The notes below the pieces were generated by a model. It was not told the origin of the DNA. It made no database searches and saw only the letters and a program-made list of their open reading frames with translations. From positions 186,001 to 250,000 of the forward strand of contig NZ_JAELUG010000001.1 in NCBI RefSeq assembly GCF_016429255.1: 64,000 nucleotides of DNA, given 5' to 3'. The stretch comes from Rhizobium sp. ASV8 (lineage in GTDB: Bacteria > Pseudomonadota > Alphaproteobacteria > Rhizobiales > Rhizobiaceae). Each line of letters starts with the position of its first letter. Within the stretch, counting starts at the first letter, position 1. The translations under genes were made by a program, and so were the position numbers. This document shows, in pieces, positions 1 to 8,354 of the stretch.

Positions 1-1026
1 AATAATCCCTTCCGGCACGACAATTGCTGCGCGCCCGTTTGGATTCAGGTGCTCGGCAATATAATCGACAAACAGCACTTCGCTACGCTTCGACTGCACC
101 TGGAAGCGAGTATGTGGCTTGATGCCGCCCTTTGGCGACATGAAGGGCGGGTTGGCCAGGATCACGTCCGCCGTTTGGGTCCACTTCTCCTCGCTGGTCA
201 GCGTGTCGTACTCTTCAATCTTCGGATCGGCGAAGCCGTGGAGGTACAGGTTCACGAGGCTGAGGCGCACCATGTCAGGCGAAATGTCATAACCCTTGAT
301 GTTGCCAGCCAGCCGCGAACGATCTTCCGGTGAGAGTTTGTCACCAGGAAAGCGCATGGGGCTTTCAAGCGCCTGTTCGGCAGCATCGGCCTCTTCATGT
401 CGGCCGTTGCCGTTGACGACAAAAGACGAGTTGGCCTTGAGGATGTGCTTGTAGGCCGAGATCAAAAAACCGGCAGTTCCGCAGGCCGGGTCCAGAATCA
501 CCTCATTCTTTTTAGGGTCGATGATCTCGACCATAAAATCGATGATATGGCGCGGTGTACGGAACTGCCCCGCGTCACCCTGGCTCCCAAGCACGGACAG
601 CAAGTATTCGAAGGCGTCGCCCAGGCGTTCACTGTGATCGTAGGTGAAGCTATCGATTTCGCGCAGGAAGGAGCGCAACGTTTCCGGGTCACGATAGGGC
701 AGATAGGCATTGCGGAAGATCGAACGGAAAAGCGCCGGAAGATTGTCGTTTTCGACCATCTTCGTCAGCGCTTCGGAGTAGATATTTAGCATCTCCTGGC
801 CGGAAACGCCCGGCGCCACAAGCTTGGCCCAGCGATAACGCTCATAATCCTGCGTGAAGAACTTGCGCTCGCCGCCCAACTCCTCGGCCTCGAGGTCCAT
901 GTCGTCCATGAATTTGTAGATGAGCGCGATCGTGATCTGTTCGACCTGGCTCTTGGGGTCCGGCACCTTGCCTACGAGAATGTCGCGGCAGGTGTCGATG
1001 CGGCGCTTGGTGTCTTTATCGAGCAT
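1..1026 (-). CDS. hsdM: Type I restriction-modification methyltransferase subunit HsdM (3' end cut by window edge)
   Basis: N6-adenine DNA methylase subunit of a type I restriction-modification system. The frame is open from an ATG at 1026 down to base 1 (342 codons) with no stop, so the C-terminus lies outside the window. The N-terminal helical HsdM region is followed by SAM-binding motif I (DPACGTAGF, about residues 179-187) and catalytic motif IV NPPF (about 292-295), the signature of adenine-N6 methylases. It starts 12 bases after the hsdR stop, so R and M are co-transcribed. The specificity gene hsdS is not seen and would be expected downstream, beyond base 1. Family assignment is secure. 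Confidence 0.95.
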   Translation of the reverse strand, partial: MLDKDTKRRIDTCRDILVGKVPDPKSQVEQITIALIYKFMDDMDLEAEELGGERKFFTQDYERYRWAKLVAPGVSGQEMLNIYSEALTKMVENDNLPALFRSIFRNAYLPYRDPETLRSFLREIDSFTYDHSERLGDAFEYLLSVLGSQGDAGQFRTPRHIIDFMVEIIDPKKNEVILDPACGTAGFLISAYKHILKANSSFVVNGNGRHEEADAAEQALESPMRFPGDKLSPEDRSRLAGNIKGYDISPDMVRLSLVNLYLHGFADPKIEEYDTLTSEEKWTQTADVILANPPFMSPKGGIKPHTRFQVQSKRSEVLFVDYIAEHLNPNGRAAIVVPEGII

Positions 1027-1038
1027 TTCGGGCTTTCA

Positions 1039-3585
1039 TCACATAAAAGGGTTCAGAGACACGTAGTCCTTGATGTATTCCGGGATGCGCTTGCGCCACG
1101 GGGCGGGCACTTCCTTGAGATCGCGGGTCGAGAAGGAGGGGTTTACGTTGAGGTCGGCGAAATGGCCAGCGTCGATCAACGCTCGGACCTTGGCATCGCG
1201 AATATAGGCCTCGAAGAAGTAACGCATTTCGCGGATACGATCGGCTTCTTCGGGCTTCTGGTCGATCAGGAACTTTTGGAACTCGTCGTCGATCAGTTCG
1301 CCCTTGTTCTTGAATTTTGGGATGAAGCCGAAGGCCTTTTCCACCAATTCCCGCACCGAAATGCGGCGATCAACACCGGCAGCGCGACGGAGCTTCTCCA
1401 GATTGAAATATTCGCTTGGCTTGTCGAACAGTTCTTCTACCACGTGGCGTGTCGCGGCATCCCAGTCCCGCTGCTCCACCAGTTCCGCAAGCTTCGAATC
1501 GGAGCGCGCCTTTTCCTCAAATTTCTGGAACAGTTCGCGGTCGATCCGCATGCCGTCCAGGCCAATTTGTTCTTCCACATGGTAAACGACCTGGTCGGGC
1601 TCCAAAAACTCGTAAGTGCTGGGTTTAGAGGAAATCGTCGAGCCATCGTCGCCACCGTTGAACAGCGGCATGGCGGCAGGTTTTGGTAGAGCCAGTTCCT
1701 GATCGTATTCGAATTTTTCTTCGAAGAACTCGCAGTTGGCGAAGAAGTCGAACAGGCGGAACGCCGCCTTCTGCACATCACCGCGCGCCGCCTTTTGTGC
1801 AGGATCAAACAGCTCTTCCGTGAAGTTGTGCTTCCGCGTCCCGCGCCCCTTCATCTGGACGAAATCCGACGGCGAAAAGATCGGCCGCATCAGCGCCAGG
1901 TTCAGAATGTCGGGGCAGTCGTAACCCGTCGTCATCATGCCCACGGTCACGCATACCCGCGCCTTGCTGGTGCGGTAGTTTTCGACGAAGCCGCTGTGCC
2001 CGCGGAGATTGTTGTTCGCGAAATTGATCGTCATCTGCTGCGAGGCTGGCACGTCGCTGGTCACCTGCATCGCGAAATCCGACTGGTAGCGCCCCGGCCA
2101 CAACTGATCGGCCAGCTCGTTCAGGATTTGCGTGATCTTTGCGGCATGGTTCTGGCTGACAGCAAAGGCGATCGTCTTGCCGAACTCGCCAGAAATCGGG
2201 TCCCGCATCCCGTGTTCCAAAAGCGTTCGACAGAGGGCCTGGTTGGTTGCTTCTGCAAAAAATCGCTTCTCGAAATCGCGGCCGCCGAAGGCTTCCTTGA
2301 TCTCGGTGCCATCTTCTGCCGTCGTCTCAATGGTAAAACCTTCGTCTGACAAAAGCTGAGTCGTGACACCAGTTCGGGCATCGATGACGTAGGGATTGAT
2401 CAGAAATCCTTCCTTCACACCGTCCAGCAATGAATAGCGGAAAGTGGGATCACCCGACCCGCAGCCAAACGTGCGGTAGGTATCGAGCATCATGCGACGC
2501 TCGGCCTCACGAGGGTCACGTTCGGTGGATTTCGCCTTCTTGGACTGCTTCAGATAGTCCTTCGGCGTGGCAGTCAAACCGAGCTTGTAGCCGATGAAGT
2601 ATTCGAACACGGCGCGGGCGTTGCCGCCGATCGACCGGTGGGCTTCGTCCGAGATGACGAGATCGAAATCCGTCGGCGAGAACAGCCGGCGGTACTTATC
2701 GTTGAAAAGCAGGCTTTGCACCGTGGTCACGACGATATCGGCCTTTCGCCAATCGTCGCGCTGCTCCTTGTAAATGATCGAGGTGAAATCGTTTTTCAGA
2801 TAGGCTTTGAATGCCTTGTCGGCCTGCGTTTCCAACTCCAACCTATCGACAAGAAACAGAACGCGCTTAGCGTTTCGCGTTTTCAGGAACAGCTTGATGA
2901 CGGCGGCGGATGTCAGGGTTTTTCCGGTTCCCGTGGCCATTTCGAAAAGGAACCGCGTCGCACCTTTTGAAGCGTCCTCCTGAATTCGTTGGATGGCTCG
3001 TTGTTGGTAGGGCCGGAGAAAGCGCAACTTCTGCTTTTCAACGAAGGCAGCACGCTCGGCTTCATTCCGCCAAGCAGCTTCACTCGCGTAGCCTGGCATC
3101 TGGGTGATGGCGATGAAGTCGGGAGCTACAGTTTCGGCGGCTAGCCGTTTAGCATCAGGCTCGAAAGCATAGTGATTTTTGATTTCGTCGAGGCCCGGAA
3201 AGGTCGAAATGACCGTTGGATTGCCTTGCTCCAGATCCCACAAATAATGGATGTTGCCGTTACTCAGGATAACGAAGCGAGCGTTCTGAGAGCGGGCGTA
3301 CTTGCGGGCTTGCTCCTTGCCAATCAGGGGATTCTTATCTTCTGACTTCGCTTCCAGGACGATCAGCGGTTTGCCATCTTTACCGAGCAAGAGAAAGTCG
3401 ATGAAACCTTTTGGGCTTTTTTCGAAGTCAGGTCCGAGACCTTCAATATCCTCGGACTTCAGCTTTACGCTCGGCTCCAGAACGATGTTCGCAGAGCCAT
3501 TTTTGTCATCGAAGAACCGCCAGCCTGCCTGTTCTAGAAACCGATTGATCTTGATCCTTGCGGTTGCCTCTTTGCGTAACGACAA
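1039..3585 (-). CDS. hsdR: Type I restriction endonuclease subunit HsdR
   Basis: Motor/nuclease subunit that translocates and cleaves unmodified DNA. From the chosen start: nuclease domain with an acidic residue near 63 and EAK at 78-80 (PD-(D/E)xK type), helicase Walker A ATGTGKT (217-223), DEAH box (313-316), LTATP motif (337-341), helicase C-terminal part, then an EcoEI-type C-terminal domain. I chose a TTG at 3585 because AGGGG lies 7 bases upstream (3593-3597). The longer frame to 3693 also begins with TTG, has no ribosome site, and its extra residues are encoded by a 12-base direct repeat. Length of about 848 residues is normal for this subfamily. First gene of an R-M operon. Confidence 0.93.
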   Translation of the reverse strand: MSLRKEATARIKINRFLEQAGWRFFDDKNGSANIVLEPSVKLKSEDIEGLGPDFEKSPKGFIDFLLLGKDGKPLIVLEAKSEDKNPLIGKEQARKYARSQNARFVILSNGNIHYLWDLEQGNPTVISTFPGLDEIKNHYAFEPDAKRLAAETVAPDFIAITQMPGYASEAAWRNEAERAAFVEKQKLRFLRPYQQRAIQRIQEDASKGATRFLFEMATGTGKTLTSAAVIKLFLKTRNAKRVLFLVDRLELETQADKAFKAYLKNDFTSIIYKEQRDDWRKADIVVTTVQSLLFNDKYRRLFSPTDFDLVISDEAHRSIGGNARAVFEYFIGYKLGLTATPKDYLKQSKKAKSTERDPREAERRMMLDTYRTFGCGSGDPTFRYSLLDGVKEGFLINPYVIDARTGVTTQLLSDEGFTIETTAEDGTEIKEAFGGRDFEKRFFAEATNQALCRTLLEHGMRDPISGEFGKTIAFAVSQNHAAKITQILNELADQLWPGRYQSDFAMQVTSDVPASQQMTINFANNNLRGHSGFVENYRTSKARVCVTVGMMTTGYDCPDILNLALMRPIFSPSDFVQMKGRGTRKHNFTEELFDPAQKAARGDVQKAAFRLFDFFANCEFFEEKFEYDQELALPKPAAMPLFNGGDDGSTISSKPSTYEFLEPDQVVYHVEEQIGLDGMRIDRELFQKFEEKARSDSKLAELVEQRDWDAATRHVVEELFDKPSEYFNLEKLRRAAGVDRRISVRELVEKAFGFIPKFKNKGELIDDEFQKFLIDQKPEEADRIREMRYFFEAYIRDAKVRALIDAGHFADLNVNPSFSTRDLKEVPAPWRKRIPEYIKDYVSLNPFM

Positions 3586-3597
3586 CTGATATCCCCT

Positions 3598-3648
3598 AAC
3601 CAAATTCGGCACTGAACCAATAGCCTGGGTTGCATAAACCAAATTCGG
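3598..3648. repeat. 12-base direct repeat in the hsdR leader
   Basis: AACCAAATTCGG occurs at 3598-3609 and again at 3637-3648, 39 bases apart (start to start). The first copy abuts the proposed hsdR ribosome-binding site. Two spaced identical boxes just upstream of a restriction gene suggest a regulator site (for example a controller protein), but no regulator is visible in the window. The repeat is seen; the role is inference. Confidence 0.5.
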
Positions 3649-4128
3649 TATGTTGGATAGATAACTCCGGCCCGGCGCGAGTAGGGAATCCAATTATCGG
3701 GCTGAATCGATGGAGGTTTAAGCGATGATGAGAAGGCCATGCGGTCGATTTAGTCAGCCTTCACAAATTCGCTGATGAACATTAAATTACAGGAAAATCC
3801 TTTGAGACTTTTATGATCACTTTTTTATCTAGTCCCGGCAAAGGTCATCGAGCTAAGCAGCACGTCTATGATATAAGGCCCTAGCGCAGTTCTAGCGCAG
3901 GCCGACTTCGACGCTATAAAAATCATATATTTACAATCCTAGTCTCCCAATTCCGATTCCAAAGGTCACAGGTTCGAATCCTGTCGGGTGCGCCATTTTC
4001 ATAAGCGTTCAGGACAGAACTGTGAACACGCAATCGTCCGGCAGTAGATGCCAATCCGCACTTCCGTGTGTATTTCGAGGATGGAATCGATAAATTGATG
4101 TCGAATTCCGAGAGCAGGCAAGCTGTCC
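3649..4128. other. AT-rich intergenic stretch at the island edge
   Basis: No convincing coding frame. It is visibly AT-richer than the surrounding chromosome and presumably contains the hsdR promoter (minus strand). It contains the nine-base tandem pair CTAGCGCAG at 3882-3890 and 3893-3901 and the tRNA 3' fragment at 3959-3995 described separately. Confidence 0.6.
3959..3995 (+). tRNA. tRNA 3'-end fragment (probable integration site, not a full tRNA)
   Basis: The bases form a complete T-arm (ACAGG, TTCGAAT loop, CCTGT), then the 3' acceptor strand CGGGTGC, discriminator G and CCA. The variable loop and a few anticodon-stem bases are also tRNA-like. The matching 5' half (it would begin GCACCCG) is absent: upstream is AT-rich non-tRNA sequence. 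From recall it matches the 3' end of a rhizobial tRNA-Arg. Integrases of genomic islands recombine within tRNA 3' ends and leave exactly such a duplicated tail, so this is most likely an att site bordering the island with the restriction system. Confidence 0.75.
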
Positions 4129-5433
4129 ATGGCCTTTGAGCATCAACCACCCACGACTTCTGTTATCAAGCAGCTCTATGCGCGAGCGTTTACCTGTGCT
4201 TTCCCTGGTTGTGATGAGCCTCTTTTTCGGGAAGACCTTGTATCTGGAAACTGGGTGTTGAATTCCCGGATTTGCCACATCTGCGCGCGCAGCGAAGGTG
4301 GTCCCAGATGGGACGCGAACCAGACGAGCGAGCGAAACCGATCCGTGGATAATCTCGTCTTGATGTGCATCGGGCACGCGAGCGTCATCGACGACCCGCA
4401 ATCGTGGCAATCCTATAGCCCAGATTTACTATATACTTGGAAGGAGGAGCAAGTCGCGGAGCATCGACGTAGAAGCGAGGGTTGGCCGATCACAAGTAAA
4501 ATGGCTGACGAAGCACTGTTAGTGTCCAAAGAGGCGGCGGTTTCCATCCGTGATTCGATCATACAGTTAGGCGGCGAAGGTGGTCGCGCCCCTAGCGCTG
4601 GCGGAGGTGGAGGCGGTGCTATCGGTGAAGGAGCACGCGCGGGACGCGGTGGTGATGGCGGTCGAATGACCAATGCAGATGGAGATCGGTTACCTCCGGA
4701 GGAGCTCGAACGCCTTCTAACGTTGACCAATATCCCTCCGCCGGGGGCTGGCGGAGGCGGCGCTGGAGCAATAGGTGCGGGTGCTATCGGCGGTGATGGT
4801 GGCGACGGTGGTGATGGAATGTCCTTCACCGCAGAGGTACAGCCGGGTGACGTCTTCAATATCGAAATTGGCGAGGCTGGAAGAAGCACATCTCAACCTG
4901 GGCAACACGCAGTGCCCGGCGGAGATACGGTCCTCAGACATAGAACGACAGCCGGCGACCTGATCCGAGAATATCGTGTTAAAGGCGGCAAAGGCAGCAA
5001 GGCAGGGCGTCTTCCAGACGACTGGACTACGATCAATGCAGCGGACATTGAAGGTGGATTTCAAGTCTCCACTCTCATGCCATTTAATTCATGCGACTTC
5101 TTTCAAGGACGACTGCACATACTAGGTGGGGCGTGGGAGACTTTCTATGTACCACAGATTCCTTGTGAGGCAGCGTGGCCAATAGTCTGCATAGTTGGTT
5201 GGGAAAAGCTTGAGCCCAATGGAACGCGCGGACTGCAGATCTGCATCACGAACCCAAACGGCAAGGAGGTGTCGAGAATTGCAATTGGACTGCCACAAAC
5301 AGCGTTATCTGGTCTTAGTTACATCTGGCCCGTAATGATCGGTACGACGTTTGATTGTGAAGGGCTCTGGGGGCTCCAAGTCCAATCCGGTGAATACCTC
5401 CTCTCACGTATTGTGATCCGCGTCTCTGTCTAA
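4129..5433 (+). CDS. HNH-like protein with glycine-rich middle and unknown C-terminal domain
   Basis: A 434-residue protein I cannot name. Residues 20-90 resemble a zinc-bound HNH (beta-beta-alpha-metal) module: C23 and C28, a CHI-x-A-x-x-x-GGPRWD segment with H50, then NLVLMC-x-x-H (N75, C80, H83) and VID. The second His usual after H83 is Ala here. Residues 148-230 are two glycine-rich blocks, followed by a beta-rich segment (VQPGDVFNIEIG) like the glycine-rich domains of phage and secreted proteins. Residues 305-434 are a separate globular domain, weakly reminiscent of DUF6941. It sits just inside a tRNA-type att site beside a restriction system and has AT-richer codons, so transfer and a defence role are plausible but unproven. 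Confidence 0.75.
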   Translation: MAFEHQPPTTSVIKQLYARAFTCAFPGCDEPLFREDLVSGNWVLNSRICHICARSEGGPRWDANQTSERNRSVDNLVLMCIGHASVIDDPQSWQSYSPDLLYTWKEEQVAEHRRRSEGWPITSKMADEALLVSKEAAVSIRDSIIQLGGEGGRAPSAGGGGGGAIGEGARAGRGGDGGRMTNADGDRLPPEELERLLTLTNIPPPGAGGGGAGAIGAGAIGGDGGDGGDGMSFTAEVQPGDVFNIEIGEAGRSTSQPGQHAVPGGDTVLRHRTTAGDLIREYRVKGGKGSKAGRLPDDWTTINAADIEGGFQVSTLMPFNSCDFFQGRLHILGGAWETFYVPQIPCEAAWPIVCIVGWEKLEPNGTRGLQICITNPNGKEVSRIAIGLPQTALSGLSYIWPVMIGTTFDCEGLWGLQVQSGEYLLSRIVIRVSV

Positions 5434-5933
5434 GCCCTACGACTCGCACACTAAGGTCGTCGGCCTTCTTTGCTAGGACTTAAAATTATATTTTTATTTC
5501 AATAACATATGTGTTGTTATTTTCATCCTGATTGGTGCGCCAACAATTTACAAAAAACGCTATATAAAGCCAATGACAGCTGGCGCGCAGGTTATCAGCG
5601 CCGGTGCGCAGACCGTCATGCGGCTCTTTAAACAGTTCCGACTACTGCAGATGTGGGTATCGTCTATGCGCGCAAGCAAAGACGAAGCTGCAAATCGGAT
5701 CTTATCCTGTCCGTTCTTTGTTAAGGTAAGATCCCCCTTCACCCTTTTCCCAGGGTTCCGGAATTCAGAGACATGGCAATCGTTCCGGGAACGGGTTTTG
5801 GCGTGCCTCATCTCAGTGGTTTCAAGATAGCCTCGGCCACCCGGCTCAATGCATGCCATCGCAAACTCGACGGCTTCCACGTCGGGATGGCTTACGCCCC
5901 CGCTAGCAAGACGCTCTTTGTCAGATACGCCGG
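5434..5933. other. Intergenic region with probable island/chromosome junction
   Basis: No supportable gene. Possible weak terminator hairpin AAGGTC/GGCCTT at 5453-5467 after the HNH-like gene, and an AT-rich inverted repeat around 5502-5521. GGTGCGCCA at 5534-5542 repeats the last nine bases of the tRNA fragment (3987-3995). Composition changes from AT-rich to the GC-richer chromosomal pattern at about 5550-5570, so the transferred segment probably ends here. Short frames from 5560 on either strand look like shadows or decayed sequence. Confidence 0.45.
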
Positions 5934-7964
5934 CTAGGATGCCTTTTGCATCGCGTCGGAATGCGTGGCCGTGCCGGCGTCCAGAAAAATCGCTGCCATC
6001 TGTGCCGCCTCGGCCTGTAGCGACCGGGAATTGCCGATGGAAAGGGCCGCATCCCGCATCGTTGCCAACAGCAAGGGCGATTGGAGCAAACCGGTGATTG
6101 CAGCCGACATTGATAGCGGATCGCGGCTGTCGGCCAACAAGGCGTTTTTCATATGCTCGGCACCGCAAACTTCCGCCGACCCGGTATCCATCATTGCAAT
6201 GCCGCCACATGCGGCAATCTCCAGGAAGGTCAACCTTGACTGGCTGGCGGCACCCCAATGCAGAACGATCTCAGCTTCGGAATAGTAATTTGCAAGTTCA
6301 GTCAGCCGGTGCGGATTGCCACGATGTGCAATTGCCGGAAGGTCCACCTTTATTGCGGCAGGGCCGATTGCCGCGACGCGGATACCGGGCATTGCCTCGC
6401 TCAGAATACCGCAGAAGCGAACGATCCCGGCCCGATCTTCCTTCCACATCGCCTCGGTAATGCAAAGAAGGACGTCGCTCGTACGCGGCATGTCCCGTGG
6501 ATAGAAAATATCGAGATTGACGCCGGGAAGCACGCTTGGCACATCCCTGTGGCCATCCATCAAACCGGGCATACGTGCGATCGGGCGTGCTCTTTTCGGG
6601 CCGTGCCGAAGCTGCGGAGAACCGCGATCGTTCGCGGCAAAGCTGAACAACGTAGCACCCAGCGACGGATCGAAAGCCTCGATCAGCTCCGATGTTTGTT
6701 CGCAGGTTCCGACATAGATATTGTAGCTTCTGATCTGTTCGACGGATGCCTCGATGATCAGCGGCCGGAAATACATGGGGGTCATGTCCAGCAGCGTTTC
6801 GTCGATACCGCTGAGATAGACGATGTTTGCGCTGATACCTTCAGCCACCAATCCGTTGACGAGCTGGATCAGTGCGATCGACTGTTCAATCCTGCGGCCA
6901 TCCATGCTCACGAAAAGAATGCGCGGCTTGTCGGACCGGGTCTGCGACACGGCTGCAAGCCGCGAGGAGACGGCGTCCGTCGGATTGTGGAGACGCCAGT
7001 TCGCATCCAGCGCAGCGTACTGCCGTTCCCAGCGCGCCATGAATGTCGATCTGTTGCGCGCCATGTGAAAGTCGCGGCCGGAACTCTGAAAGCTGCCCCA
7101 GCCGTGATGGTAGATGTAGAGCTGCCGGTCGACGACGACGCGCCAGCCTTTCTCCAGAGCAAGCATGCAGAAATCCGTTTCTTCCCAATAGCCTGGATTA
7201 TAGGCCTCGTCGAACAGGCCGAGCGTGTCGAACAACTCGCGCCGTATCGCAAAGAAGAATCCGGACGCGTTTCCGATATCAGCAAGACCGAGATCATTCT
7301 GTCGCGCGATGAACTCCCGCAGGTCGAGCATGTTTGTGCCGGGAGGAAAGGGTATTTTCGTCCAGTTGGCCCAGGTGGATACGGCGGTGATGACGCCGAT
7401 CTGGGCGTCCCTTGCAAAGCCGCCGCGAAGCCGCTCGCAAGTGCCCGGGGAAAGCATCGCATCCGAATTGACGAGAACGCAGATATCAGACTTTCCGAGT
7501 CCCATTGCCTCGTTGACCGACTTAAGATAGCCGGCGTTCTGGCTGTGGACGATCAAGGTCACATTATCGAGGCCGGCGGCCAGAACTGCAAGTTCGCGCG
7601 ATGTGTGGCTGTCGCCTTTGTCATCGACCACGTAAAGATGATAGGGCGGCGTCGCATGTTGCAATATGCTGGCGATGCAAAGCCTCGCATGGTGCAGCGA
7701 ATTATAGACCGGCACGACGAAATCGATCGAATGCACTTCGCTCTGGTCAGCAACGGGCTCCATCGGGAGCCGGCTACCCAGTGAGGCAAACCGATCCTGC
7801 TGATCCTTGAACATGCCCTGCAGCAACTCCGCACCTTCGACATAAAGATCGATCATCTGCCGCTGCTGAGCCAGGATCGCATCGAGATCACTGTTGATCG
7901 CCTCGACCCGACGGGTCGCCTCGCCCTGATGTTCTTCGGAATTCGTGATGATGTCGTCAGCCAT
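5934..7964 (-). CDS. Two-domain glycosyltransferase (GT2 domain plus GT4-like C-terminal domain)
   Basis: Surface-polysaccharide type glycosyltransferase of about 676 residues. After a helical N-terminal segment (residues about 30-65) comes a GT-A/GT2 domain from about 80 (DFVVPVYNS, VVDDKGD, a DxD-like VNSDA at 165-169 and WEETDFCML), as in rhamnosyltransferases. Residues from about 350 on look like a second, GT-B-like glycosyltransferase domain with a late ASQSRLTFLEIAACGG segment. I chose ATG 7964; the frame runs back to a GTG at 8003 without a clear ribosome site for either. It is divergent from a second glycosyltransferase at 8355 with a related N-terminal helix. Substrate unknown. Confidence 0.85.
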   Translation of the reverse strand: MADDIITNSEEHQGEATRRVEAINSDLDAILAQQRQMIDLYVEGAELLQGMFKDQQDRFASLGSRLPMEPVADQSEVHSIDFVVPVYNSLHHARLCIASILQHATPPYHLYVVDDKGDSHTSRELAVLAAGLDNVTLIVHSQNAGYLKSVNEAMGLGKSDICVLVNSDAMLSPGTCERLRGGFARDAQIGVITAVSTWANWTKIPFPPGTNMLDLREFIARQNDLGLADIGNASGFFFAIRRELFDTLGLFDEAYNPGYWEETDFCMLALEKGWRVVVDRQLYIYHHGWGSFQSSGRDFHMARNRSTFMARWERQYAALDANWRLHNPTDAVSSRLAAVSQTRSDKPRILFVSMDGRRIEQSIALIQLVNGLVAEGISANIVYLSGIDETLLDMTPMYFRPLIIEASVEQIRSYNIYVGTCEQTSELIEAFDPSLGATLFSFAANDRGSPQLRHGPKRARPIARMPGLMDGHRDVPSVLPGVNLDIFYPRDMPRTSDVLLCITEAMWKEDRAGIVRFCGILSEAMPGIRVAAIGPAAIKVDLPAIAHRGNPHRLTELANYYSEAEIVLHWGAASQSRLTFLEIAACGGIAMMDTGSAEVCGAEHMKNALLADSRDPLSMSAAITGLLQSPLLLATMRDAALSIGNSRSLQAEAAQMAAIFLDAGTATHSDAMQKAS

Positions 7965-8354
7965 TAGCGTATCGCCCAAATATGGATTCCGGATGTGCCT
8001 CACATGAGGCGAGCGCCGAACTCATGACGCCCGCAGAACGGTCACCGACAAGGATCGCCTTAATCGCCCCTCCGCCCGAAGGGTCGAGCCAAGCGATTGC
8101 AAAAGGCATAGGCCGCCCCGAATGCAAACGTCACAACGCCGACCAGCCGTCCCGCATCCCCAAGAGACGGAAGGCAGTCTTCGCCTCGCCTTCGTGGTAG
8201 GTCGATAAGCTTGCGTGAGCCTGTCGGAAACAGCCGCCCGCCCGGCGGGGAACATCCTCGCCAAGCCGACACCCGCCTAGAACGAAGACAGGCCGGCGCA
8301 AGGATTCCAGATTAGACGATATGCCAATTTCGATGATCACTGGGCTTGGGCAGA
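7965..8354. other. Intergenic region between divergent glycosyltransferases
   Basis: About 390 bases between two divergent glycosyltransferase genes. It must hold both promoters, but I see no clear sigma-70 boxes, strong palindrome or coding frame with a ribosome site. The overlapping short minus-strand frames (8022-8340) have no recognisable protein character. Confidence 0.4.

Noticed and set aside
3882..3901. Tandem CTAGCGCAG pair as a possible CRISPR-like or phage repeat
   Set aside because: Only two nine-base copies with a two-base spacer; no array structure.
4561..4830. Glycine-codon repeats as a tandem DNA repeat
   Set aside because: The repetition is at the level of Gly-rich protein sequence with varied codons, not exact DNA repeats; kept as a protein feature.
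5560..6258. Minus-strand 232-codon frame downstream of the glycosyltransferase
   Set aside because: Overlaps the glycosyltransferase end in another frame and begins inside it; the remainder is not recognisable, so not called as a gene.
6258..7784. Plus-strand 508-codon frame
   Set aside because: Lies fully opposite the well-supported glycosyltransferase; composition is that of an antisense shadow.
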